Below, in pieces: positions 35,198 through 45,696 of a stretch of 54,939 bases of DNA. Each line of letters begins with the position of its first letter. Position 1 is the stretch's first letter. Location of the stretch: contig VCMS01000354.1 in NCBI GenBank assembly GCA_022539475.1, positions 1 through 54,939 of the forward strand, given 5' to 3'. Source of the stretch: Gracilaria domingensis. Its lineage: Eukaryota > Rhodophyta > Florideophyceae > Gracilariales > Gracilariaceae. The position numbers and the translations under genes were made by a program. Below the pieces are notes generated by a model, which was given only the letters and a program-made list of their open reading frames with translations, was not told the origin of the DNA and did no database searches.

Positions 35198-35512
35198 ATG
35201 GATGCGTTCAGTGAGCTCAAGATCGAGAAGTTTGGTGAGAATAACTTCCACACCTGGAAGCAGAAGATTCAGTACGTACTTGCTCTGAAAGACCTCAAGA
35301 ACCATCTCACCACTTCTGCACCCACCGATGAAGAGGAACTGGCAAAATGGCAAATCCGAGACGAAAGGGCTAGAGCGATCATTGGACTCACGCTTGCCGA
35401 CGAGCACTTGGATCACATTCGTGACATTGACACTGCTGCTGACGCATGGAAGGCCATCTGCAATGTGTTCCAACGCAAGACTCTTTTGAACCGAATCAAC
35501 GCCAGACGTGCC
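35198..35512 (+). pseudogene. Copia-1 copy F gag, N-terminal exon-like piece
   Basis: It starts MDAFSELKIEKF and covers 105 codons of gag up to NARRA. Gag is then cut by the insertion at 35513 and resumes at 39441-39445, where GTGCC is repeated. The copy has more amino-acid changes than others, so it belongs to a diverged Copia-1 subgroup. Confidence 0.92.
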
Positions 35513-36236
35513 TGTCAGAGTAACATCCTCAGACTCAGGCTCTCACTGTCGGTTGTTGATATCTGTTGGAACCGGAAGCTGTTGTCTTCGTTGCCATACG
35601 AAGGATGAGTAAGAAGTTCAGAGTGTGTGACAAAAGAAGGGTGTTTCCAGAACATCCGAATCGTACAGAACAGAACTATGATCTTGGTATACTGGTAGAA
35701 CGGTACAGCCGTGGGCTTGGACACACACTAACTGCACTTGATGTTTGGTTGTCACCGTAGGCCATCGTAAGGTTTATTTGCAGTAACATTGGTTTCTTGA
35801 CTGCCCGACTTGTTACTTAGCATGTACTTGACCAGGAGCGCTGGTTGCTTGATGTCAGTGACACCATGACTTCCAACACCCTCCCTCTGTTACTGACTTC
35901 AAGCAACCGGCGCTGCTGGCCAAGTACATGCAAAGTAACACGATGGGTGGTGAGGAACACAACGGTACCGCACTGAAACCTGACAATGTCAGACGGCCAC
36001 AACCGAACATCAAGTGCAGTTAGTGTGTGTCCAAGTCCACGGCTGTACCGTTCTACCAGTATACCAAGATCATAGTTCTGTTCTGTACGATTCGGATGTT
36101 CTGGAAACACCCTTCTTTTGTCACACACTCTGAACTTCTTACTCATCCTTCGTATGGCAACGAAGACAACAGCTTCCGGTTCAAACAGATATCAACAACC
36201 GACAGTGAGAGCCTGAGTCTGAGAATGTTACTCTGA
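35513..36236. repeat. Inverted repeat of LTR-3a (~340 bp arms)
   Basis: The arms are 35513-35851 (+) and about 35898-36236 (-), separated by a ~45 bp spacer that contains the LTR-3 tip and a polypurine tract. The plus arm is more diverged towards the centre (35750-35820). Such a palindrome could fold into a large hairpin. Confidence 0.82.
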
Positions 36237-37278
36237 CACCCTCCCTCTCTCACTGGCTTTGAACTTCTCTCGGAACCAAAATGCACCTCAGAGTCCTTCA
36301 CAAAAGGGATCTAGACGTCCACAAGTGACCACATTCTAGACAACGAAAACGAATGTTGCTCCGAGCATGTAACACATAACAACCTCTCGGAGCACCATTA
36401 ATCACAGTACTTCAACCAGACATGCAAACAGACGCAACCTTCTGGTTCAAGACCGATTTTCTGAACACCGGACATGCAACAAGTAGCAACCTTCCAGTTC
36501 AACATCACCTTCGTAACAGCTGGACATGCAAAAGAGAGCAACCTTCCAGCTCAACAAATCTCTTCAAACAGCGGACATGCAAAATCACAGCAACCTTCCG
36601 CGAATAACACACAAAGAGAATTGGAACACAGGCATCCTGGACTTGCAAAATGACAACCTTCCAGGCCCCGTCCATACAAAATGATGTCCTACACAGTCAG
36701 GCATGAAACACTCAACCTCCTGAGTCAATTAGCTCTTTCATTCACACCGGACATTCAAACACATAGCAAACTTCCAGTGACAACAAACTGAAACAAAGAG
36801 CAAAACAAACATCACAAGCAATGAAACAAACACTCAGGCATGAAACACTCAACCTCCTGAATCGAACAGCTCTTCCATAACCCAGACATGCATACATGTA
36901 ACAACCTTCTGGTAACATGAGAACAACATGGAGAGCAAAACACACATCACAAGTGATCAATAATACACTCAGGCATGAAACACTCAACCTCCTGAGTCAA
37001 ACAGCTCTTCCATACACACCGGACATGCAACCAAATAGCAACCTTCCGGTACAACATAAGTAAAGCGAAGAGCACAGCACACATCCCGGGCATACATAAC
37101 GACAACCTTCTGAGCCTGCGTAAAGAAGTCACGATAACAACGGACAAGTGACATCGCAACTTTCCAAAGTTGATACAAAGAAGAGCTCAGACATGTTCAA
37201 CAACAAACACCCAGGAAGTGTCATAAACAAATCTCACAGACACAGTCTCAGGCAGGAAACACTCCACCTCCTGAACTG
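36237..37278 (-). repeat. Hairpin array of LARD-like element 2
   Basis: This is the inverted copy of 28601-29635, starting at its polypurine tract (36237-36254). The same series of type I and type II hairpins is present. Several stems with G-U pairs in copy 1 are fully Watson-Crick here: AGCTGGA pairs with TCCAGCT near 36525, and CCTGGA with TCCAGG near 36638. Pairing is thus kept while the sequence changes. Confidence 0.78.
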
Positions 37279-38407
37279 TAGCGAGCATAACAACAACAAA
37301 CTGCAAGCGATCGGGTGCATAAGGAACTAAGATTCCTGGTACCCTAGGGAGTCGGACCCCTGACCCCCGGAGACCCTCCGGGTAGGAAACGACTTTCTTC
37401 TGTCTACCTCCTCCTGCGTTCCAGGAGAAGGCGCGTCGCTCTCTACGAGACGTCCAGAGGATGGTTAGTGACCAAAGATATGCCTTCACCAAGTTAAACC
37501 CTCTCTGGTCTCTTGCAAGAACTTGCGCGACCATGATACTGCAGGTACTATGACAAACCGAGGTACGCTTCCAGCAAGCAAACAATCAAGTTCACAAGCG
37601 GCCTGATCCTGAAAAGGAGGTCAGCCTACGATACGTCGCCTCCCCGCACCACCGCAGCAGTACGGATCAAAAGCTCGTTTCAGTTTGTCTTCCCAACAGA
37701 TCAAGAACCCAACACACAGTCAGGTCACACACAACAAAGGTGAACCAACCCTGTTCGATGCAGTACGTCACGGCACTCCGTCAACTTCAGCACTCGCGGT
37801 ACTACCAGGTCTTTCGACCGACACCGTTATCCGCCCCAAAGAACCGGTGGGAGCCCGCTAGACAGCGCGTCCGAATTGGTTCAAGCCGCCAGACTAACGT
37901 CCCCGATTGCTCGGATCAACCGCTCGTCGCACCGAAACTCAAGTGATCACCACAAATGCCGAGCAGACACGCAGTGCCCGGACTTCAACGAAAAAACGAA
38001 TGCTGAGCACAACACACAAGTGCACAGACTTCAACGACAACGGTACTCAACCCCTCGGAGCAGAACCCGCAAACACGACACGGGGATCACAACAACGAAA
38101 ACAGAGGCGAGAAACCAACAAAGCGGATAGCGATCGACGAAAACGAAAATGAACTAGAAACCAAACAGAATCACGAAAGTAGAACAACGTCGAGCCACTA
38201 CCACCACAACGCCCTCAGGAACGCAAACCAAAAGGGAAATACAACACCACCAAACCGGTCAACGACAAGAAACACGACGGAAAATAAAACATCGAAAACA
38301 TCAACAACGGCGTTCAACAACACGGACGGCGGTGAGGGAGAGCGGCGGAAAGGGAAACCTCAAGACGAACGACAACGGCAGAGGTCAGCGGGGCTGGGCC
38401 CATAACC
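37279..38407 (-). other. Leader of LARD-like element 2
   Basis: This is a full-length leader between the hairpin array and the 5' LTR, with stem-loops near 37368 and 37406 and an intact PBS (CTGGGCCCATAACC) at 38394-38407. Unlike gag-bearing elements it has no (CAA)n tract near its inner end. Confidence 0.82.
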
Positions 38408-39198
38408 TGTTAGAGGTTATAGCTGGGATCGGAAAGTTGACATGAGGAAGGATGGGGGGATGCAAGGGAAGTTCGCCAGCTCTGGCTCGGAATTTACTTG
38501 GAGGCGCTCGAGTCACCGCTTATATAGAACTACTTTGCGCAACCATCGCACAACTCCAACTCCAAGCAATACCTAAACCACTAGCTAGAGACACTCAATA
38601 CTACCAATCATCTTCTAACATAACATGGTAACACTGCCACACTATCATGACAGCTTACAACAACAAAGCACAACAACGCACAACAGTGCACAACCGTGCA
38701 CATCAAGTTACGTGCCTACACATAACCATGACCATGCACAGATTCACATAGTGCCAACACACAGTAATCTGTACACGCCACCATAACAGTTACGTACAAG
38801 CTCACCAACTAACACGTCACCACAAACTCACTCCAAGTCCTACGTCACCAACAATACCACAGTGTAAACCTCTTGACACCGCATCTACTCTTCACCATAG
38901 TGCCAAAGTCACATCAAGCTGTCCTACATGTCCACGTACATACGTGTGTACCCTGTGCATCATGTACAGCATGCCCAGTGTATTAGCTACACACGTGTAC
39001 CCTGGAAACAACCCATTAGCGCCACAACACTTGTACCAACCACAATGCATATGACCATTTGCACTAGCCAATCAGAAGCCCGTTTCACGTTGAGTTTGCT
39101 CAGAGGCGCATATGCGCTTTTCCAACGGCACCCTCCAAAACAGCCCATGCTCCCCAGCACTTTTGGTTTTCAGTGACAGCACAGGTCAACATCCAACA
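38408..39198 (-). repeat. Copia-1 LTR used as 5' LTR of LARD-like element 2
   Basis: This is a full inverted LTR of 791 bp with TATATAA on the minus strand near 38520 and the palindrome near 39109. It is followed by a 242 bp LTR-3 tip (39199-39440), so the outer end of the element is chimeric. Confidence 0.9.
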
Positions 39199-39440
39199 TA
39201 GCCTTCAACTCTGTACTTCATGACCACTGTTCAACCTGCCATCGTTGTACCTTGTGGTCATCCCAGCTGAACGATAGCGTTTCAGTGTAGCCATAAACGT
39301 TCAACCCATACTGAGTATACCACACAGCAACGTAGTATACCAAACAGAACAACATCAATCTCGGTTTCACGTATCAAGGTACCATTCTAGACTCCACACA
39401 TCTCAACTGCTTGATGTCAGTGACAGCATGACTTCCAACA
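39199..39440 (-). repeat. LTR-3 U3 tip
   Basis: This is the inverted first ~240 bp of LTR-3, ending exactly at TTCCAACA beside the GTGCC target duplication. It is the real outer end of the insertion. Confidence 0.85.
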
Positions 39441-42400
39441 GTGCCTTCTACTCTGTCAAGATGCGGGAGGACGAGAAGATGTTGCAACTCATCAATCGTG
39501 TTCGGCAGTTGGCCTCCGACCTCAAGAGTATGGGCGTCAACGTTGAAGAAGAGGACATTGCTATGGCTACTATATGTGGACTTCCGGAACGTTTTGAGCA
39601 CCTCATTGTTGCAATTGACACCACGATCGGAGATCGCGAACTCACTATGGAGTTTGTGAAGAGCCGTTTGTTGCAAGAAGAACAACGTATGAGTGATCGT
39701 GCCAAGGAGGAATCTGGTGGTGATGCTGCACTCTTGGGACGCCAGTTTCGTAGGAAGTAATTGAAGTCGGTTGTGTGTTACTATTGTGGCATAAAGATAA
39801 AGGGTCATATCCAGAAGAACTGTTTCAAGAAGCAACGTGATGGGGCTAACAAGGATCAGATCGATGCTGCTCACCCAAGTGTACATACCGCGCTCAACAA
39901 TGAGCAAGGTACGGGCGGCAGCGATTCTGACTTTGTATGCCTCATTGCAAATGGTGCCGACAAGGCCACTAACAGTGACTGGATTGTTGACTCTGGAGCT
40001 ACTGCGCACATGACTTATGATGACTCAATGTTCCAAACGTACGAGACAAAGGTGTCGTCGGGTGTGAGTATCGGCAATGATTCCAAGTTGCAGTCTGTTT
40101 GTCACGGAAGTGTGGAGCTCGATCTGACAGTTGAAGGGTCCAAGCGTAAATGCAAGCTAAAGCAGGTGGTGCACGTACCCAACTTACGGTACCAATTGTT
40201 GTCTGTGTCACAGATTTGTGATCTGGGCTGCACGGTAGTGTTTGACAAAGAAAAGGTATGTGTGTACAAGGGGTAAAAAGTGGTTGCCGTCGGGCGACGC
40301 GTCAAAGACCTGTACTACCTTTGCACTGCTGCAGAACAGCTCACGGACACGGACAGTGCGCTTGTGTCAGACTTGTCTCTTTGGCATGCTCGAATGGCTC
40401 ATGTGAATGTGGAAGGCATCAAGAAGATGGCTCGAAATGGCGTTGTGTCAGGTCTGAATGTGGATGTGGCTCAGAAAGTGGATGTGTGTGGCTCATGTGT
40501 AGTGGGCAAAGCAACCCGTGCTCCGACTTCCAAGCAAAGGGGGGAACGAGCTGAACACGTACTGGAACTGGTACACTCTGATATTTCGGGTCCAGTGAAC
40601 GTGAAGTCCTTGGGAGGCTCGCACTACTTTGTCACATTCATCGATGACCACAGCCGTTACTGCTTTCTGTACATGCTCAAGACGAAGGATGAGGTGTTCC
40701 GGATGTTCATCAAGTGGCTCAGGTTTGTGGAGAACCAGATGGGCAGGAAGGTGCTTACCATCACCGCTCGTAAAAGTGTGCTGCGTGCTTTGCGCACAGA
40801 CAACGGTGGTGAGTACCTGTCCAATCGATTCTCCGAGAAACTGGAGCAGTACGGTATTGAGCATCAGCGAACTGTGCCTTACAATCCACAGCAAAACGGG
40901 CTTGCCGAGAGGTTCAATCGCACACTCATGGACTTGGTCAGGTCAATGTTGCATCACAAGAATGTGCCAAAAAGCTTTTGGGCTGAGGCTCTGAATGTTT
41001 CTGTGTATGTGCGCAACAGAGTGACCTGCAAGGCGCTTCCGAGTGACGTGACTCCGTTTGAGCTGTGGCATGGACAGAAGCCTGATCTGAGCAATCTGCG
41101 TGTGTTTGGTAGCCGTTGCTGGTACGAGGTGGTTGATCACAAGTTGAAGAAGCTGGAAGAGCGTGCAGTGGAAGCCATCTTCATTGGGTACACTTCAGGT
41201 TCCCACGGGTACAAATTGTGGGACAGCCAGAAGAAGAAGGTGATTGTGTCACGAGATGTGAGGTTTGACGAATGCTCTGGAACTGAAAGTGACGAGCACT
41301 CTGAAGACGAGGACTATGCGGATATCGACTTGGTCGACAAGTCGGGAGCTGCTGAAGCCTCAACCTCCGATACATCCGCCGATGATTCTGAAGATGACCC
41401 TTCTGCACCAGCTTCTCACGAGAATACCACGAATGCCAGTACGGATGAGAACACCACACCAGACACACATGATGAGCCGGGAGTGACAGAGACGCAGCCC
41501 CTTCGTAGATCCACACGTCAGAGAAAAACGCCATCCTCGTGGTGGCGTGGTGCCAGTGCTTTCCTTACAGCCAGTGATGATACTCCGTCGTACGGTGACG
41601 CAGTGTCACGTCCTGATTCCGAAGCTTGGAAGAAGGCGATGAAGAGTGAGTACGAGTCATTGATGGAGCATGACACATGGGATCTAGTGCCAAGGCCAGC
41701 AGACAGCAACGTGATTTCGTCCAAGTGGGTGTATGTACAGAAGTATGAGGCTTCGTCATCTGGTGAACCGACAGTGCGTTACAAGGCTCGTGTGGTTGCA
41801 AGAGGCTTCCTGCAGATCGAGGGTGTGGACTTCTCAGAGACATATGCACCTGTGGTGAAGTTCACATCCATCAGAATGATCCTGTCAGTGACTGCCGTAC
41901 GAGACTTCCACTTGCACCAGATGGATGTGAAGACTGCCTTTTTGAACGGTGACCTTGACGAGACAGTGTACATGGAGCAGCCAATGGGGTTCACACCGCA
42001 GGGAAAGGAGGACTTGGTGTGCCGATTGAAGAAAGCAATCTATGGGCTTAGACAAGCACCAAGACAGTGGCACGCCAAGATATACGCCTTCCTTGTTGGT
42101 GAAATGCACCTCAAGCCGAATGACGCAGACAAGTGTGTATACACCGGGATCATACTGGGTTTCTTGGTTATCATTGCTCTGTATGTTGACGACTTGCTGA
42201 TTGCGAGTCCGAGCATGAAAACCGTGGAACGTGTGAAGGCAGAGCTGTCAAGTCGTTTCCGCATGAAGGACCTCAAAGAAGCTCGCATGGTTCTTGGATT
42301 TGAAATCCATCGAGACAGAACCAAGCAAGAGCTGTACTTGACTCAGTCACGTACACGAACAAGGTCCTGGAGCGATTTGGCATACAGCTGTCGAAACCCG

Positions 42401-42724
42401 TTGACACTCCTATGGAGTGCGGTGTGGACTTGTCTGTTGACGAGGAAGTGCTCACGCATGTACCGTATCGTCAGGCGATTGGCTGCCTCATGTATCTGTC
42501 TGTGGGAACTCGTCTGGACATCTCATATGCTGTGGCTAAGCTGGCCAAGTATGTTGAGAAGCCGGGAAACACTCACTGGAAGGCGGTCAAGCGTGTTCTT
42601 CGCTACCTCAATGGCACTACCACGTTCGGGTTGACGTATGGCTCCAGCACCGATTTGCAACTGCACGGCTATGTGGACTCTGACTGGGCTGGCGATGTTG
42701 CCAACCGCAAGTCCACTAGTGGAT
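39441..42724 (+). pseudogene. Copia-1 copy F gag-pol, central part
   Basis: This continues gag after the insertion: the rest of gag, CCHC knuckle, protease, integrase, RT with YVDD near 42182, and the start of RNase H. Defects against D2 are TCA to TAA at 39758-39760, a duplicated ATAAAG beside the zinc knuckle (39789-39800), TCA to TAA at 40274-40276, and a one-base loss near 42349. The Gypsy element enters at 42725 inside the RNase H codons for KSTSGY. The gene resumes at 54322. Confidence 0.93.
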
Positions 42725-43296
42725 TGTAGTATAGCTCGGCCAGATCAACGGGGGCTCTACAAGACCAAGTGGTGACGTCACGGGCTCCCGGGCACGTGTG
42801 TCTACTGTACCACGTGGGACGCGCAAGCGCAGGCTTGGACAGGACTAATTAGTCTATTCTCGATAATTTAGAATTAATAATTACTAGGTAGTGTAGATAT
42901 GTGGCCGGGGTGGTGCACCACAAATGCACCTTCCGGTGGCCCACGTGGCACTAGGCCCGTGAGAGCCGGAGGGGCGCTCGGGTGTACTAAACCCCCGAGA
43001 CGCCAACCTCCCACACCAAATGGTAAAGTCAAGCACCAACTAGGCTGATTTGACACCAGTTCGGTTCTACAGTCACCAATTGGTAAGTCTAGTAGTCCTC
43101 TAATAGTTTTGCTGACCTCGAGGGTTATACGTGCCTGCCGCACACCAGTGCAGGCGTATTTACCACTTGGTCACCGTGCACTATAGGCAACGGTGGGTGC
43201 TGCCGACCTATTAGGTGTCACGCGTTTCACTCCTCCGCCGGGTCGAGCCCACGCGGGGCTCCCCACTAGCAGCTCGCACCGATCGGCTATACCACA
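42725..43296 (+). repeat. Gypsy 5' LTR
   Basis: It runs TGTAGTATAGC...CTATACCACA. An AT-rich block at 42846-42895 sits in otherwise GC-rich sequence. The LTR includes several copies of the ACCAAGTGGT-type palindrome (42764, 42809, 43015, 43075, 43162). No textbook TATA box is obvious. Confidence 0.93.
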
Positions 43297-43429
43297 TATT
43301 TTGGTCTCCCGACCTAGAAATCTGTGGATAACCAAGTGGTTTTGGGAAGGGAGGATTTGGAAGTCACGAGATACCCGAGTGGTTTGGTTCCCGTTGCCGA
43401 AGCAATTGGCTCCGACGCCAGTTACCTAA
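43297..43429 (+). other. Gypsy PBS and short leader
   Basis: TGGTCTCCCGACC at about 43302-43314 begins with TGG close behind the LTR, as expected for priming by a tRNA 3' end. I cannot name the tRNA. The leader is only ~130 bp and carries an ACCAAGTGGT at 43331. Confidence 0.55.
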
Positions 43430-45418
43430 ATGGAGAAACGGGGCGCGCGCTACCCAAATAGGGCGCCGAGCGCTCCACCAAGTGGTCACCCCATACGGGG
43501 TTCAGTGTCCTATCCGGTGTTGGATAACCCGGAGGACCTGATTCGGAAGGAACGCCCACCGAGGGGGAAGAAGGTAGACCGAGAGGCTGGGGGCCCCTCG
43601 ACCATTCCCCGGGCTGACCAAGTGGACGAAGGAGCAGGCTCCGCAAGGGCGGAGCCCGCTCCTGTAACAACCCCAGTGGTAGACCAAATGGAGGTGCCAG
43701 TCGGACCGCGACTGGACTTGGACGAGGTCACCCGAGTGGTAGTTGATCGAGCCTCCCAGGAGGTCCTCGACAAGGTACCTGTGGTGGTGTTACAGTACCT
43801 CGAAAACGAGGTGCGAGGACACATCGACCGATTGGTTATGCTGGCTCTGCAGCAGCAGGGGGCTAAGCTTCAACCTGAGATGGTGGCCCAGGCCGCGCTC
43901 ATGAAGCAAGCTCCCCCGCCTGCAGTAGACGCCACCAAACCACTTGGTATTCTCCACCCTAACCTTCCTACACAACCGACTGGTGAAGGATTTATCGACC
44001 GTATGGGGAAAGGGGCAGAGCCTCCAGGGATGGAGGGCCCGAGGTACGTTTACCTCCCCCAACCTACTGGTGTAGCTCCGTCGGGACCAAGTGGTGGAGA
44101 CCCTGATGGAGATTCGTCGAGCTCAGGAGACGAGCGTCGACGTAAACCAAATGGTAAGAAGAAGAAAACCAAAAGGGGAAAGAGAAAGAGTCGCCGGTCG
44201 GACTCGGACTCTTCGTCCTCAGACACCGATTCGGATTCGTCAGGAGACGACGACCGTACAGGTTCACGACGCAAGAGGAAGGACTCTCGCAAGAAGAAAG
44301 GAAAGAATCCCCGCAAGGGTAAGACCAAAAGGTATAACGATTCGGACTCAACTTCCGACGAGGAGACTGACCTAGAGGTGCTTACGCCGCTCAATGATTT
44401 ATTCACCAAAGCGGTTGACTATCGTACCTATAGGTTAGAGAACAGACAGGCTGAGTATACCAAAGAGGTAGCTCAGAAGATAACGAAGCATCATAGGAAG
44501 CTTCGTTTCCAACTGGGTGAAACTCGCTTTAGCGGGGATGACCCTATTGCGATCATTGATTTCCTTCAAAGGTTCAAGATCGCTTGTGATCAGAATGGGT
44601 TTTCAGAGGCAGCAGCCATGTGGCTGTTTCAATTCTACCTAACTGGTCAGGCTGGAGCGTTGTTCCACAGCCGCCTCCAAGGAAACACCATGGCGGTGGA
44701 CGAAGACCAAACGGAAATGTTGACAACATACCCACAGGTGGTTAACTTCCTACTGGAAACCTACGCGACCGATGAGGTAATCCAGGAGGCGTACGCAGAG
44801 GTGCTTGCGTATCGCCAGCGCGCGGGACAAACCGAATTGGAATTCGCTCGCTCCTTATGGGCATTAGTCTCCCGCTGTGGAAGCGTCTTTACTACCAAAA
44901 GGTTGAAATCGATGTACGCCGACAACGTGGCGAAGTCTATCCGATCACAGGTTCGTAACTACCTAGCTACCAACCGCACGGTCGATTATAACGCACTAGC
45001 CCGCCATGCACAGGGACTAGGCGACACCGTTCGGTCAGGGGCCAGGAAAGACTCCGCACCACTCGGCAAACCATCGAAGGAGAAAGGAAAGACCAGGCGG
45101 TCAGTGTTTGACGTAGAGGAAGAGGAGACCACTACGGAGGAGGCGTCCACACAATACGCCTCCCAGGGTCACCCAGTCCACTTGGTGCATGCGCAACCGA
45201 CAACTCGATCGCACGGTAATACCTCTTGGTCCAGCTCGCTATCCAGCGAGCCACCCTCAAGACATACCTCAGCTCCACCATCACAGGTATCCGTACCGGT
45301 CAGCCCGGTCCTAGCCGTACCATTCAAGCAATATGGTGAACAAGGACCATCCCGCAGCAACGGAGTGCAGTACCTACTGGAGGCCGTCCCCCATCGCGCG
45401 CGTCGTCGCTCGCAATGA
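43430..45418 (+). CDS. Gypsy Gag (matrix-capsid part)
   Basis: This is 662 codons from the ATG at 43430, the first in frame after the leader. Residues 1-200 are Pro/Arg-rich. Residues ~225-310 are a Ser/Asp/Arg/Lys-rich low-complexity tract (SDSDSSSSDTDSDSSGDD). Residues ~330-560 resemble a retrotransposon capsid (AAAMWLFQFYLTGQAGALFHSR). The zinc knuckle is not in this frame; it is in the overlapping ORF at 45415. Gag ends TGA, overlapping that ORF's ATG as ATGA. Confidence 0.85.
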   Translation: MEKRGARYPNRAPSAPPSGHPIRGSVSYPVLDNPEDLIRKERPPRGKKVDREAGGPSTIPRADQVDEGAGSARAEPAPVTTPVVDQMEVPVGPRLDLDEVTRVVVDRASQEVLDKVPVVVLQYLENEVRGHIDRLVMLALQQQGAKLQPEMVAQAALMKQAPPPAVDATKPLGILHPNLPTQPTGEGFIDRMGKGAEPPGMEGPRYVYLPQPTGVAPSGPSGGDPDGDSSSSGDERRRKPNGKKKKTKRGKRKSRRSDSDSSSSDTDSDSSGDDDRTGSRRKRKDSRKKKGKNPRKGKTKRYNDSDSTSDEETDLEVLTPLNDLFTKAVDYRTYRLENRQAEYTKEVAQKITKHHRKLRFQLGETRFSGDDPIAIIDFLQRFKIACDQNGFSEAAAMWLFQFYLTGQAGALFHSRLQGNTMAVDEDQTEMLTTYPQVVNFLLETYATDEVIQEAYAEVLAYRQRAGQTELEFARSLWALVSRCGSVFTTKRLKSMYADNVAKSIRSQVRNYLATNRTVDYNALARHAQGLGDTVRSGARKDSAPLGKPSKEKGKTRRSVFDVEEEETTTEEASTQYASQGHPVHLVHAQPTTRSHGNTSWSSSLSSEPPSRHTSAPPSQVSVPVSPVLAVPFKQYGEQGPSRSNGVQYLLEAVPHRARRRSQ

Positions 45419-45696
45419 AGGACCCCACAACCGGCAATCTCCTCTGTTGGTTCTGTTTGTCGCCCCACCACTTGGCAACAGCGTGCCCAAGTGTGGCTCC
45501 GCAGAACAGGAACGCTCTCCTGACTGCTCGCCAGCAGAACCACCAGGATATATTTGGGCCCCCGGCACGGAGCGCAGGCACGGGACACGCAAATGCGCGA
45601 CCCAATGCAGCCACACCTCATCAGGTACACCTTGTCACGGAGCAGGACCAAACGGATCCCGCCCCGCAGGCGGAAAACGCCGAACAGTTGGGATAG
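45415..45696 (+). CDS. Small ORF with CCHC zinc knuckle (nucleocapsid)
   Basis: This is 93 codons in the -1 frame to gag. It begins at an ATG that overlaps the gag stop by 4 bp and carries CWFCLSPHHLATAC, a C-x2-C-x4-H-x4-C knuckle. It would normally be the C-terminus of Gag. It may be a frameshifted piece of gag, a -1 frameshift product or a reinitiated ORF. Confidence 0.7.
   Translation: MKDPTTGNLLCWFCLSPHHLATACPSVAPQNRNALLTARQQNHQDIFGPPARSAGTGHANARPNAATPHQVHLVTEQDQTDPAPQAENAEQLG

Larger units (their letters stand above)
35513..39440 (-). mobile_element. LARD-like element 2, nested in copy F gag
   Basis: A 3928 bp insertion flanked by the 5 bp direct repeat GTGCC (35508-35512 and 39441-39445). 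On the minus strand it reads: LTR-3 tip plus complete Copia-1 LTR, leader, hairpin array, polypurine tract, LTR-3a, and then a second LTR-3a in the opposite orientation. Both outer ends are U3 tips (TGTCAGAG and TGTTGGAAG) facing outwards. A normal insertion would have one U3 end and one U5 end. It has no coding capacity and would need Copia-1 proteins. Confidence 0.8.

Noticed and set aside
42846..42895. AT-rich block of the Gypsy LTR as an origin or terminator
   Set aside because: It is repeated in the other LTR at 53878-53930 and is simply part of the LTR. No specific signal could be assigned.
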